DNA from: JAPPHA01 sp965242975
Lineage (GTDB): Bacteria > Pseudomonadota > Alphaproteobacteria > Rhodobacterales > Rhodobacteraceae
DNA: 64,000 nucleotides
Assembly: GCA_965242975.1 (NCBI GenBank)
Contig: CBDETS010000007.1
Coordinates: 3,348,001-3,412,000, forward strand
Reading direction: 5' to 3'
Shown here: one piece after another, positions 26,121-34,948 of the stretch
Layout of the letters: each line of letters opens with the position of its first letter
How positions within the stretch are numbered: the first letter of the stretch is position 1
The notes under the pieces: generated by a model
What the model was told of the DNA's origin: nothing
Database searches by the model: none
What the model saw: only the letters and a program-made list of their open reading frames with translations
Made by a program: the position numbers and the translations under genes

Positions 26121-26222
26121 ATGCTTCAGCGAAATTTTCGCCGCATCGTTACTCAATTTCGCATAGAGTTAATTGTTGATTTACTCGCGCATCGTATTGA
26201 GCGGACCCGGATGAGCTTGTGA
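26121..26222 (+). CDS. Possible small ORF coupled to the HipS-like gene
   Basis: An ATG frame of 33 codons (start MLQRNFRRIVTQFRIEL) ends one base before the ATG of the HipS-like gene (TGA-C-ATG). Such spacing suggests coupling, and a remnant of an antitoxin is conceivable. There is no recognisable family, and chance is likely. Confidence 0.2.
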   Translation: MLQRNFRRIVTQFRIELIVDLLAHRIERTRMSL

Positions 26223-26223
26223 C

Positions 26224-26631
26224 ATGAAGATCGACATCTTTTCGCTTCTCCGTCTTAAGGCGTATTTGGGGACAAAGCCTGTCGACACATCTTCGAAACC
26301 TCAAGAAATGACATTGGAAGTTAATAGAAAATTGCCCAGTGAACCGGTTTTGGTAGGTCGCTTGACCTGTGAAGAAGGTGAGTATGTATTCCGATATGAC
26401 CCGGAATACGTTGGAGAACCGATTTTCGCGTTTCCCGACGTGGGCAAGGAATATCGGTCGAAATACCTCTGGCCATTCTTTTCAATTCGCATTCCTCCAC
26501 TTAACCGTGAAGATATGCGCAAAGAGATGATCAACCGCTCCCTTCGAGACGATCAAATTCTCGAGATTCTTGGATCCGTTGCGAAGATCTCTGTGACCAG
26601 CCCTTATGAGTTTCAATTAGGCCATTCTTGA
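26224..26631 (+). CDS. HipS-like / HipA N-terminal-domain-only protein
   Basis: A 135-residue protein that aligns by eye with the N-terminal subdomain of HipA: VGRLTCEEGEYVFRYDPEYV against the HipA start, then the LWPFFSIRIPP segment corresponding to FNFFDNLLPD, and a helix ending in SVTSPYEF. In HipBST systems this subdomain is a separate antitoxin, HipS, in which a Trp reaches the HipT active site; Trp83 here is in the equivalent hydrophobic segment. No kinase (HipT) or complete HipB gene is next to it. DNA is clearly more AT-rich than its neighbours, suggesting transfer. Confidence 0.6.
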   Translation: MKIDIFSLLRLKAYLGTKPVDTSSKPQEMTLEVNRKLPSEPVLVGRLTCEEGEYVFRYDPEYVGEPIFAFPDVGKEYRSKYLWPFFSIRIPPLNREDMRKEMINRSLRDDQILEILGSVAKISVTSPYEFQLGHS

Positions 26632-27575
26632 GAGCTTTCGCTCACGCCACCTAATGACCCGGTCGTGATCGCGTGTGGTAAACCGGAATCGTCCGTGACG
26701 GCTTCCGCAATTTTTCACTCCCGAGGAGGGATTTTCGAACAATGTGATGATTCCCCCGGTCAAACGGCGGAAATACAAATGAAACCGGTTGTGCGTTGAA
26801 TGGCAGGGCATGAAGTCCCATAAGCGTACGGTCGGTTTGAGACGTGGTGCGTAAGGGCGGCAGGAAACGCAAACGGACGCGGCAGTCCAGTTGGTCTTGG
26901 AACGGTTTCAACATCTTCGCACGGGGACAACATGGAAAACGTGGGGAAAATCGAAACAGGCACGAATTTTATCGCTATTGGACTCGGCGCGGTTCCAGCT
27001 TTTCCCGTAGTCGCAATCTCGTCCCAGCATTGACTTCCTCGCCTTCGACTGGCGTGAGTTTCATCTTTGCACGTTCACATATTCCGCGCAGGTTCAACCG
27101 TCGCCGACCCATCGTGGGCCGATTGCAGGCCTGTAAAAGCGGATGAAACTGCCTTGTGCCCAACTGGTCTATGGATTCGGGGTGACCCAGATTTGCCATT
27201 CCGTTCCCAAAAGTCAGGGTGCTTCGCTCAAAAAGGCGGTCGTCATATCTCAAGAGTTCTTCCTCTCACAAGCGGGAGCCGTTTGTACTCAAAGAACCAT
27301 GACGCGTCGGTTTTGGATCGGGCACCTGGCCGAAAAAAATACTTTCCGTTCTGCCGCCACCGGATTCACGGACCATCAAATACACCCGTCCCAGAAACGG
27401 CACCACCATACGAAACCGTTCCGGAGACCCTCAATCACTTTTGAGTTTCATACACCGGGATTAGTGATCGCAGCCGCTCATGATCGTTTTGAGTCAAACT
27501 CCCGGAAGTGTGCGGGCGCCTGATCACATCGTAAGCAAGGTCCAAGCAGAACAGCGTGTCCAAGGCCCTAACAAG
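26632..27575. other. Noncoding region downstream of the HipS-like gene
   Basis: About 0.94 kb, relatively AT-rich in part, up to the end of the ATP synthase operon. Short frames on both strands look random. No repeats, RNA genes or integrase remnants were recognised. Confidence 0.45.
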
Positions 27576-28163
27576 TCATGCTGTCGGCGTACCTGCCTCC
27601 AGGCGTCTCGCAGCGTTCTCGATCGCCTCTTCGATCAGTTCATCCGCATCACGGTCCGGCATGCCGCTGCTGATGACATCCGCCGCAACGGCAACCGCGA
27701 CGTTGGCCGCGGCGTCCTGAACTTCCCTGATGGCGTCCGCTTCTGCCGAGGCGATCCTGTCCTCGGCGGCCTGAATTCGCCGTTCAACGGCGGCATGCAA
27801 ATCTCTCCTGGCCTGTTCGGCTGCCGTCTCGGCCTCTTCATGTGCCCGGCGGACAATCGTTTCGGTCTGTTCATCAATTTCCCGCTTCTTCTTCTCGCTG
27901 GCATCGAGAAGGGCCTTCGCTTCCTCCCGGAGCTTTCGGGCTTCGTCGAGATCGCTCCTGATCCCGTCCGCACGACGGTCCAGCAGGCCTGCGACCCTTC
28001 CCGGAACCCTGAGCCAGACCAGAAGGGCGACGAACAGCAGAAACGAGATCGAAACAACAAAATCAGTGTTGTTCAGGCTGAAAAACGGACCGCTTGCCGC
28101 GGCGGCCGATTGAGGGAACAGTACCGCGACGAGAAACGGGAACGGGACGGAAAACCGGGACAT
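27576..28163 (-). CDS. atpF: ATP synthase F0 subunit b
   Basis: A 195-residue protein with one N-terminal membrane span (TDFVVSISFLLFVALLVWL) and a long charged coiled coil (DEARKLREEAKALLDASEKK, EETIVRR-type heptads), the stator stalk design that links F0 to F1. The ATG at 28163 follows GGAGGAG; an in-frame TTG at 28178 is less likely. It ends the F0 operon atpI-B-E-b'-b, as in Rhodobacterales. A signal-like extra hydrophobic stretch at the very N-terminus precedes the membrane span. Confidence 0.9.
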   Translation of the reverse strand: MSRFSVPFPFLVAVLFPQSAAAASGPFFSLNNTDFVVSISFLLFVALLVWLRVPGRVAGLLDRRADGIRSDLDEARKLREEAKALLDASEKKKREIDEQTETIVRRAHEEAETAAEQARRDLHAAVERRIQAAEDRIASAEADAIREVQDAAANVAVAVAADVISSGMPDRDADELIEEAIENAARRLEAGTPTA

Positions 28164-28174
28164 TCTCTCCTCCG

Positions 28175-28714
28175 TCAATTGGAAAGGGAGTCCATCCGGG
28201 AAGAAACAGCCGAGCGTATCGCTTCCCGGTCATGAGCCCCGGGCATGATCGTCCGGACTATGTCTTCGGCCACCTCACTGGCCACATGTTCGATTGACTT
28301 GATCGAATTCGCCCGGATGTCATTGATCCGTTCTTCGGATTCCGCAAGCTTGACGGCAATCCGTTCGTCGGCCTCGGCAGTTGCGGATTCAAGATCCCTC
28401 GCAAATTCGGCCTTCGCCGAATCCAGGACCTCCCGGGCCTTGCCGCGGGCTTCCGTCAGCGCCTGTTCATACTGCTCCTCGCATTCAACTGCCTTCACCC
28501 TGAAGGTCTCGGCGAGTTCAATGTCGTGCTCTCGTGTTCGACTCCGTTCGGCCAGGATCTCCCTGATTCTCGGAATCGCGATCCCGTTCAGGATGAGATA
28601 AATGACGACGAGCGTAACAACCAACCAGAAAATCTGGTTGGGGAACGTACTGAAATCAAGCTGCGGCATGCCTTCCGCGTGCTGCGTTCCGACGGCTTCG
28701 GTTTCTACTGCCAT
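28175..28714 (-). CDS. atpX: ATP synthase F0 subunit b'
   Basis: A 179-residue b-type stalk protein: membrane span QIFWLVVTLVVIYLILNGIA at about 28-47, then PRIREILAERSRTREHDIEL and a coiled coil rich in Glu, Ala and Arg. Alphaproteobacteria often carry b and b' copies that form a heterodimeric stator. It is separated from atpF by 11 bases. It follows the c-subunit gene after 113 bases, the largest gap in the operon, where a GC-rich imperfect hairpin could adjust the high c-subunit expression. Confidence 0.9.
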   Translation of the reverse strand: MAVETEAVGTQHAEGMPQLDFSTFPNQIFWLVVTLVVIYLILNGIAIPRIREILAERSRTREHDIELAETFRVKAVECEEQYEQALTEARGKAREVLDSAKAEFARDLESATAEADERIAVKLAESEERINDIRANSIKSIEHVASEVAEDIVRTIMPGAHDREAIRSAVSSRMDSLSN

Positions 28715-28827
28715 TCTTGACCCTTTTTCCTCAGGTTCCGGCCGTCAACCCGACGCGGCACGGCGCACCAGGTACGACACGAGGACAGGCCGGGACCGCC
28801 GTATGTCCGGTTTCACCCCGGCAGCGG

Positions 28828-29070
28828 CTACTGTGCGTACATGAGGAGCAAGGCAACGAGAAACGAGAAGATCCCGAGCGCTTCCGCAAAGGCAATACCG
28901 ATGAACATCGTCGCCGTTTGCCCACCCGCGGCGGCCGGATTGCGCAACGCGCCGGAAAGATAGTTGCCGACGACATGACCGACACCGACCGCAGCGCCTC
29001 CCATGCCGGTACACGCCAGTCCGGCGCCGACGAGGGCGCCCATTTCGACAAGATTGCCTTCTACTGCCAT
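28828..29070 (-). CDS. atpE: ATP synthase F0 subunit c
   Basis: An 80-residue hairpin of two membrane helices joined by the polar loop ALRNPAAAGGQ. The second helix carries the proton-binding carboxylate Glu63 in IAFAEALGIFSF. The first helix is glycine-rich (GAGLACTGMGGAAVGVG), as needed for close packing in the c-ring. The ATG at 29070 follows AAGGAG with good spacing. No Na+-site signature is obvious, so a proton-driven enzyme is expected. Confidence 0.95.
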   Translation of the reverse strand: MAVEGNLVEMGALVGAGLACTGMGGAAVGVGHVVGNYLSGALRNPAAAGGQTATMFIGIAFAEALGIFSFLVALLLMYAQ

Positions 29071-29119
29071 TTTGTTTGCTCCTTCAGAATTGAAACGGCT
29101 CCGGTCAGACCGGGTTTGC

Positions 29120-29872
29120 TCAATGATGCGGATGCAGCGCATCGTTCAGATACACGCATGTCAGGATTGTAAAGACATAGGCCTGGATACATACGACCAG
29201 GCTTTCCAGGCCATAAACGGCCATGATCGCCACAACGGGCGCAACTGATCCGATACCGAGGACTCCGGCGAATCCCGCAAAGACCTTGATGACCGCATGA
29301 CCCGCCATCATGTTGCCGGCCAGGCGAATGGAATGGCTGACCGGGCGGACGAAATAGGAAATCACTTCGATAACCGCGAGGATCGGCCGCAGCGCGAGCG
29401 GCGCGCTGGAAATCCAGAACAGGCCGAGGAATTGCATGCCGTTCTTGACGAATCCCAGAATCGTCACGGAAACGAAAATGACCAGAGCCATGGTCGCGGT
29501 CACGGCGATATGAGACGTCGTGGTGAACGACATCGGGAGCAGGCCGAGGACATTCGCCACCAGTACGAACATGAAAATTGTCAGGATATAGGGGAAGTAC
29601 CGGAGCCCCTCCCTGCCGGCAATATCCTCGACCATCTTGTGCACGAAGCCGTACAACACCTCGGCAATCGACTGCATGCGGCCAGGTACGAGCTGCCGGC
29701 GGCGCGGGGCCAGGACCATCAACCCGATGATGGCCAGAACGGTCAGCCCCATCCACAGCGTGACATTCGTCGGCGTGAAGATCCCGGTTTCCGTGCCCCC
29801 GAACAGGGGCCGCACCAGAAACTGGTCCATGGGATGAATATTGAAGCCGCCGGTTTCCGATTCCGCAGCCAC
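29120..29872 (-). CDS. atpB: ATP synthase F0 subunit a
   Basis: A 250-residue membrane protein with the essential Arg183 in SIRLAGNMMAGH, the GLLPMSFTTTSHIAVT segment and the C-terminal span with YGLESLVVCIQAYVF. It forms the proton half-channels next to the c-ring. The start is GTG at 29872, preceded by a strong AGGAGG site. It lies directly after atpI (13 bases), and the c-subunit gene follows 49 bases downstream. Confidence 0.95.
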   Translation of the reverse strand: MAAESETGGFNIHPMDQFLVRPLFGGTETGIFTPTNVTLWMGLTVLAIIGLMVLAPRRRQLVPGRMQSIAEVLYGFVHKMVEDIAGREGLRYFPYILTIFMFVLVANVLGLLPMSFTTTSHIAVTATMALVIFVSVTILGFVKNGMQFLGLFWISSAPLALRPILAVIEVISYFVRPVSHSIRLAGNMMAGHAVIKVFAGFAGVLGIGSVAPVVAIMAVYGLESLVVCIQAYVFTILTCVYLNDALHPHH

Positions 29873-29885
29873 TCGCGATTCCCTC

Positions 29886-30227
29886 CTACTTCTCGTCCTT
29901 GTCTTCCGCCACGGGAGACTGGGGTAACCCGGCGTTCCTGGTTCTGACTTCCTCGGCCGTTCTCATCATCGTGCGCACGCCTGCCGCAAACCCCAGCAAG
30001 GTAAACACGACGAGGAACAGCGGCAGCGTCCCAAACAACCGGTCCAACCCGAATCCGATTCCGAATCCGAACACGAGGCCAATAACCAACTCGAGCACCA
30101 TGCGCCACGCCAATTGTGCAGCGGATACATGGCTCTGCTCCCGAGGCTTCGGTCTGCCCACAAGCTTCGCCGCCTCGATCCTGTTTCCGAGAGCAGCCAA
30201 TTCGTCCCGTTCGTGCGTTTCGGGCAT
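29886..30227 (-). CDS. atpI: ATP synthase protein I
   Basis: A 113-residue protein with two hydrophobic spans (LELVIGLVFGFGIGFGLD and LPLFLVVFTLLGFAAGVRTM) flanked by charged ends, matching AtpI/AtpQ-type proteins that precede the F0 genes and help c-ring assembly. The ATG at 30227 is used. It is the first gene of the F0 operon, so the promoter should lie in the 370 bases upstream. Confidence 0.88.
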   Translation of the reverse strand: MPETHERDELAALGNRIEAAKLVGRPKPREQSHVSAAQLAWRMVLELVIGLVFGFGIGFGLDRLFGTLPLFLVVFTLLGFAAGVRTMMRTAEEVRTRNAGLPQSPVAEDKDEK

Positions 30228-30600
30228 GTGTTCAACGGATTTCGCCGGCGCACCGGCAGCCTGAACCGCCGGGCGGACGAAAACTAGGTACCGTCCCTAC
30301 TGATGTCAAGATTGAAGTCATCGACCAGAACCTGTGTCACCGCGTTGAAAAACAGCACTTTTTTCGAGAACGTGTTTCACCTTCCGCTCTCCTGCTCCCG
30401 GGAAAGCAGCAGAATCCGTCGATCGACCGATCTGCAGACCACCTCGGGTGTTTCCGTGCGTCCCACCTGCGGATGCCGTTGCCGCCCGCCGGGATTGCAG
30501 TGTCGTGACGTCAGCCCGCCGTTTCGCCTCCTGCCCGAAAGCCGGGGCCGTCCGGACGCATCCGCGGATCTCGGCCCCGTTTCGGGCCCAGGTGGTTCAC
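30228..30600. other. atp operon promoter region
   Basis: Contains the presumed promoter of atpI and, near the DMT permease end, a long hairpin (listed separately). No gene is visible. Confidence 0.5.
30533..30587 (-). terminator. Long GC-rich hairpin after the DMT permease gene
   Basis: GCCCGAAA-GC-CGGGGCC pairs with GGCCCCG-TTTCGGGC: a stem of about 15 pairs with a two-base bulge, 14 bases past the stop codon. There is no T-tract, so it may terminate poorly or protect the 3' end of the transcript. Confidence 0.5.
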
Positions 30601-31497
30601 TCATCCGGTTCGGACCAGCAAGAACAATGCGACGACGGTGGCTGCAACCCCGGCAAGGACAAGGACAGGCGGAAATTGACCGGTAAGCGTCACTTCCCAG
30701 GCCGTGACCCAGGTGGGAGTCAAATAGGTATAGGCCATGACCTTTGCCGACGGCAACCGTACGGACCCGTACTGAAGGAACAAAAAGCTCAAGACACTCG
30801 CGGCGACCGACAAATACGCAAGTGCCAGCCAGAAATAGGGCGGCAACGCGCGCCACTCGGTCTGAAGCAGGTCTGGCAGGCTGATAGCCGTCAGATACAG
30901 CCACCCGGCGACCGTCATTCCGAAGGTGAATACCAGGATCGGCTCACCCCGAATTAGTCGCGCAATCAAGGGCACGTAGACGGCATGGCAGACACATCCG
31001 ACCAAGTAGATTGCTTCACCGCGCCCGATGTCAAACCGCAGGATCGCCGCCGGGTCAGCGCGGAATATCACCCAGACCGCTCCGCAAGCACCGACGGCCA
31101 GTGCGATGGCAACCTGCCCCGTCAGAACCTGCCGCAACAGGAAATACGCCGCTATCGCGGTCATGATGGGGGTCAGCGTGAAAACCGCCGAGGCCGAAAC
31201 GGCCGGGGCGGTTTTCAGTCCTTCGAACATCAGGACAAAGTAGGTTGCGAACAGAACTCCCAGAACGGCGTAACGCCACGGAGCGCGGAAGTGCGCGCGT
31301 TTGATTCCCGGGGCCAGCCCTGCCCAGATCCCGATTATGACGCCCGAGATGAAGAATCTGAGCGCCATGATGGCAGTCGGCTCCACCAGGTTTGAAATCC
31401 GGCTCCCGATGCTGAAGGAACCGGCAATCAGCATCGAGAACACGAACATGGCGAGATGGCCGCGGACCTCGGAAGGGAAATTCATGCCCGCACACAT
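30601..31497 (-). CDS. DMT-family (EamA) transporter
   Basis: A 298-residue protein with about ten hydrophobic spans and two EamA-like halves (LRFFISGVIIGIWAGLAP; later VRLPSAKVMAYTYLTPTW). The motif LTPIMTAIAAYFLLRQ in the first half and YLTPTWVTAWEVTLTG in the second are the paired family signatures. It is probably an inner-membrane exporter of amino acids or other metabolites; the substrate cannot be read from sequence. The ATG at 31497 has GAAGAGAAG upstream; a second ATG lies four codons in. Confidence 0.88.
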   Translation of the reverse strand: MCAGMNFPSEVRGHLAMFVFSMLIAGSFSIGSRISNLVEPTAIMALRFFISGVIIGIWAGLAPGIKRAHFRAPWRYAVLGVLFATYFVLMFEGLKTAPAVSASAVFTLTPIMTAIAAYFLLRQVLTGQVAIALAVGACGAVWVIFRADPAAILRFDIGRGEAIYLVGCVCHAVYVPLIARLIRGEPILVFTFGMTVAGWLYLTAISLPDLLQTEWRALPPYFWLALAYLSVAASVLSFLFLQYGSVRLPSAKVMAYTYLTPTWVTAWEVTLTGQFPPVLVLAGVAATVVALFLLVRTG

Positions 31498-31995
31498 ATG
31501 CTTCTCTTCGACAACCGCAACACATGTTCGGAAGACGCTCGAGAGAATCGATTTCGGGAATCGCGACCTCAGGCGGATTCGGGTTCCGGGATTCCGCAGT
31601 GTGTTCCTGAAGTCCCGCAGAGTCGCGCGAACGCGACCCGCACGACCTCGCCCGTTGTTGCCGCGGCAACGACCCGGGCATCGAAAACCTGACCCGGGTC
31701 CGCGATGAACCCGGACAGGCGATCCGCGAAACTCCCGCCTCCACCGTTCCCGAGCGGACGGCCGAGGAAACGTTCGCGCGGGCCCGATTGCCGGAATCGA
31801 TCGGCATTGACGCGACGCGGCGCACGGTTTATCTGCCTCCCTGATTTCGGAAGGTCATCGACTTCCGGTCCCTCGGAAACGTCCGGGGATCTCCGTCCGT
31901 CAGCGAGTTTCGCCCGCGGATGACAAGTTCCTATGGGAACACCCGCATTTCGCCGTCACCCGACGTGCGTAAACGCCCCGTGCCGGAGCACCGAC
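31498..31995. other. Divergent promoter region, DMT permease and ffh
   Basis: About 500 bases. An open frame without a usable start codon exists on the minus strand at about 31590-31850, but it has no recognisable family. No repeat or RNA gene seen. Confidence 0.4.
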
Positions 31996-33519
31996 ATGTT
32001 CGAAAACCTTTCAGATCGCATAAACAGTGTTTTCGGCAAACTGACCAGCAAGGGCGTTCTGCACGACGAGGACATCGATTCCGCACTCCGGGAAGTCCGC
32101 ATTGCGCTTCTCGAAGCCGATGTCGCACTTCCGGTTGTGCGCAGTTTCGTCGCCGATGTTCGGGAAAAGGCACGCGGCCAGGACGTCATCCGGTCCATCG
32201 CGCCAGGTCAGCAGGTCGTCAAGATCGTCCACGACGAACTCGTCAATATCCTGACCGGCGGTACGGACGGTCGCGAAGGCCTGCGGATCGACAATCCTCC
32301 TGCCACGATCCTTGTCGTCGGCCTGCAGGGTTCGGGCAAGACGACGACGACCGCAAAGCTCGCCAAACGACTTCGGGAATCCGAGGGCAAGCGGGTGTTG
32401 ATGGCCTCACTCGATGTCCGCCGCCCGGCTGCCATGGAGCAGCTCGCAATTCTCGGAACCCAGACGGGGATTGACACGCTCCCGATCATGTCCGGAGAAG
32501 ATGCCGTCCAGATAACCAGGCGGGCAGGCCAGTTTGCCGCAATCAACGGATATGACGTGCTTCTGCTCGATACAGCGGGCCGGCTGCATGCAGACGACGA
32601 TCTCATGGCAGAAGCTGAGGCGGTTCGTGACGCCTCGAATCCACGCGAAACCCTTTTGGTCGCTGACGGGCTGACCGGCCAGGACGCTGTCAATGTCGCC
32701 AGCGCGTTCGATTCACGAATCGGTGTAAGCGGCGTCATCCTGACGCGCATGGACGGCGACGGACGGGGGGGAGCCGCGCTGTCAATGAAGGCGGTCACCG
32801 GTAAGCCGATACTGTTCATCGGAATCGGCGAACAGGTAGACGCGCTTGAAGTCTTTCACCCGGACCGGATCGCCGGGCGAATACTCGGAATGGGTGACAT
32901 CGTCACCCTGGTGGAGAAGGCGCAACAGGTTGCAGAAAAACAGGAGACAGAACGGCTGCTCAAGCGCCTCCGAAGAGGTCAGCTGTCCATGAACGACATG
33001 ATGTCCTATTTCGAGCAGGTCGACAGGCTCGGTGGACTCTCGGCCATGGCCAGCATGGTGCCCGGTGCCGGGAAGCTTCTTCAACGGCGCGGCGACACCG
33101 GAGGGTTCGATACGTATACCACTCGAAGCATCGCCCTCATTCAGTCAATGACGCCGCGCGAACGGGTCAACCCGGCACTGTTGAAAGCCAGCCGAAAACG
33201 TCGGATTGCCCGGGGAGCCGGTCTCGAGGTCAGCGATCTCAACCAGCTTCTCAAAATGCATCGGACCATGAACGGTACGGTGAAGAAGATGGGGCGGCGG
33301 GGAATGCTCAAGGCTGCGATGGAGATGTTCGCCAAGTCCAAGGGGGATCGGGCGGACCCGGACCTGAACACGGACGAACTGGAGATTCCGGGACTGGCGA
33401 ACCTGCCCGGACAGCTTGGCGGAGCGGGGATGCCCGGTGGAATCCCGGGACTGGCCCTGCCGCACCCGAACCCTGCCATGTTTGCCGGCCGCGGCCGGAA
33501 GCGCCGCAAGAAACGATGA
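31996..33519 (+). CDS. ffh: Signal recognition particle protein Ffh
   Basis: A 507-residue SRP54 GTPase. The N domain is at 1-90. The G domain has the P-loop GLQGSGKTTTTAKLAKRL, DVRRPAAMEQL, DTAGRLH and TRMDGDGRGGAALS. The C-terminal M domain is Met-rich (MNDMMSYFEQV, SMTPRERVNP, GRRGMLKAAMEMF) for signal-peptide and 4.5S RNA binding, ending in a basic tail. It targets nascent membrane proteins to FtsY. The ATG at 31996 begins the conserved MFENLSDRI. It overlaps the next gene by four bases and heads an eight-gene translation operon. Confidence 0.97.
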   Translation: MFENLSDRINSVFGKLTSKGVLHDEDIDSALREVRIALLEADVALPVVRSFVADVREKARGQDVIRSIAPGQQVVKIVHDELVNILTGGTDGREGLRIDNPPATILVVGLQGSGKTTTTAKLAKRLRESEGKRVLMASLDVRRPAAMEQLAILGTQTGIDTLPIMSGEDAVQITRRAGQFAAINGYDVLLLDTAGRLHADDDLMAEAEAVRDASNPRETLLVADGLTGQDAVNVASAFDSRIGVSGVILTRMDGDGRGGAALSMKAVTGKPILFIGIGEQVDALEVFHPDRIAGRILGMGDIVTLVEKAQQVAEKQETERLLKRLRRGQLSMNDMMSYFEQVDRLGGLSAMASMVPGAGKLLQRRGDTGGFDTYTTRSIALIQSMTPRERVNPALLKASRKRRIARGAGLEVSDLNQLLKMHRTMNGTVKKMGRRGMLKAAMEMFAKSKGDRADPDLNTDELEIPGLANLPGQLGGAGMPGGIPGLALPHPNPAMFAGRGRKRRKKR

Positions 33520-34076
33520 CCGCTGCATCCACACCGAGAGCGGACACCGCCGGGGGGCCTGAAGTCGATGTCCCGACGCTGACGACAGATCGACTGACGC
33601 TGCGTCCCCACCGACTTGATGACTTCACGGCATACTCTGATCTTCTGACATCCGATCGATGCCGATTCATGGGCGGGCCGCACGACCCCACGACCGCATG
33701 GCTCTGGTTTGCCTCCGATATCGTGCAATGGCGCTTCTTTGGCCACGGCGGACTTGCGGTCGTGGATAACAGATCCGGGACCTGCGTCGGACAGGTGGTC
33801 CTGAACCGTCTGCCCGGGTTTCCCGAACGTGAACTTGGCTGGATGGTCTACGAAGAGTACGAAGGGAACGGCTACATGACCGAAGCCGCGACGCGCCTCA
33901 AGTCGTTTGCCTTTGAAACGCTCGGCTGGTCGACGCTCGTCAGCTACATCAGCCGCGACAATATCCGCTCGATCGCCCTTGCGGAGCGTATCGGCGGATG
34001 TATCGACCCCGAAGCTGACGGTCCTGAACCTTACGACCTCGTCTATCGCTACCGAATTGAGGAGTGCAATCCGTGA
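33516..34076 (+). CDS. GNAT-family N-acetyltransferase (RimJ/RimL-like)
   Basis: A 186-residue acetyltransferase with the RimJ/RimL-like start LTTDRLTLRPHRLDDF, the acetyl-CoA region ELGWMVYEEYEGNGYMTEAA and SYISRDNIRSIALAERIGG. It overlaps the ffh stop (ATGA) and the chorismate mutase start. A GNAT gene at this place is common in Rhodobacterales SRP operons. The target (a ribosomal protein N-terminus or a small molecule) is unknown. Confidence 0.88.
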   Translation: MTAASTPRADTAGGPEVDVPTLTTDRLTLRPHRLDDFTAYSDLLTSDRCRFMGGPHDPTTAWLWFASDIVQWRFFGHGGLAVVDNRSGTCVGQVVLNRLPGFPERELGWMVYEEYEGNGYMTEAATRLKSFAFETLGWSTLVSYISRDNIRSIALAERIGGCIDPEADGPEPYDLVYRYRIEECNP

Positions 34077-34366
34077 AGACACCCCCTGACGTTGACGGAA
34101 TTCTCAAGGATCACCGGGACAGTATCGATCGGCTTGATGCGATTCTCGTCTACACGCTCAGTGAACGGTTTCGGCACACGAAGGCGGTCGGCGAACTCAA
34201 GGCGGCGCACAAGCTGCCTCCGGCAGATCCCGAACGGGAAGCCCGACAGATCAGCCGACTGGAGGAACTGGCCCGCAATGCGGGGCTGGATCCCGATTTC
34301 GCGAAGAAATTCCTGAATTTCATCATCAGTGAAGTCATTCAGCACCACAAGCACCTCGCGAAATGA
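34073..34366 (+). CDS. Chorismate mutase, AroQ type
   Basis: A 97-residue all-helical AroQ-class mutase converting chorismate to prephenate for Phe and Tyr synthesis. The first helix HRDSIDRLDAILVYTLSERF carries the first active-site Arg region, then HTKAVGELKAAHKLPPADPE and the last helix FLNFIISEVIQHHK. The start is GTG at 34073, which overlaps the upstream stop (GTGA) and follows GAGGAG at 8 bases. A GTG three codons earlier overlaps that site. Its place beside ffh and ribosomal genes is characteristic of Alphaproteobacteria. Confidence 0.9.
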   Translation: MKTPPDVDGILKDHRDSIDRLDAILVYTLSERFRHTKAVGELKAAHKLPPADPEREARQISRLEELARNAGLDPDFAKKFLNFIISEVIQHHKHLAK

Positions 34367-34412
34367 CTGGAATCGACCGATTCATCATCGCCTTGACCAG
34401 GGAGAACAACAC

Positions 34413-34754
34413 ATGGCCATGAAAATACGACTTGCGCGCGGGGGTTCCAAGAAACGTCCGTTCTACAGGATCGTCGCAGCAGACAGCCGCATGCCACGCG
34501 ACGGCCGATTCGTTGAAAAACTTGGAACCTACAATCCTCTCCTGCCGAAGGACAGCGACAGCCGCGTGTCGTTGAATCTCGAGCGCATCCGTTACTGGCT
34601 GGACCAGGGCGCAACGCCAACCGACCGAATTTCGCGATTTCTCGAGGCCGCGGAAGTTCTCGACAAGAAGCAGCGCGCGAATCCGATCAAGGGCCGGCTG
34701 AGGAAGAAGGCTCAAGAGCGCGCCGGACAGGAAAACCCCGGAGACGATGCCTGA
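34413..34754 (+). CDS. rpsP: 30S ribosomal protein bS16
   Basis: A 113-residue bS16: MAMKIRLARGGSKKRPFYRI, DGRFVEKLGTYNPL and ERIRYWLDQGATPTDRISRF are all family landmarks. It binds 16S rRNA and aids 30S assembly. The C-terminal tail after position 80 is basic and Glu/Lys-rich, longer than in E. coli (82), as usual in Alphaproteobacteria. The ATG at 34413 follows AGGGAGA. Confidence 0.97.
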   Translation: MAMKIRLARGGSKKRPFYRIVAADSRMPRDGRFVEKLGTYNPLLPKDSDSRVSLNLERIRYWLDQGATPTDRISRFLEAAEVLDKKQRANPIKGRLRKKAQERAGQENPGDDA

Positions 34755-34948
34755 AGACAACGTGATTCCTGCGCTGACGCCACCGGGAAGTCCTTCGCGT
34801 GCACATGCCCTCCAGGTCTCTCCGACCGGAATATTCGTTCCGGGGCGGGAACATGCAGCCGACCGCCTGGTGTCCGCAGCAAGCCTGTCGTCGGCCCGTG
34901 GCGACAGTCCGATGGCGTCACCGCGCCCGGCTTGTCCCTGTGCCTGAA

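Noticed and set aside
31590..31850. Protein-like frame without start codon upstream of ffh (GNGGGGSFADRL segment)
   Set aside because: No start codon and no family match; could be chance in GC-rich DNA.
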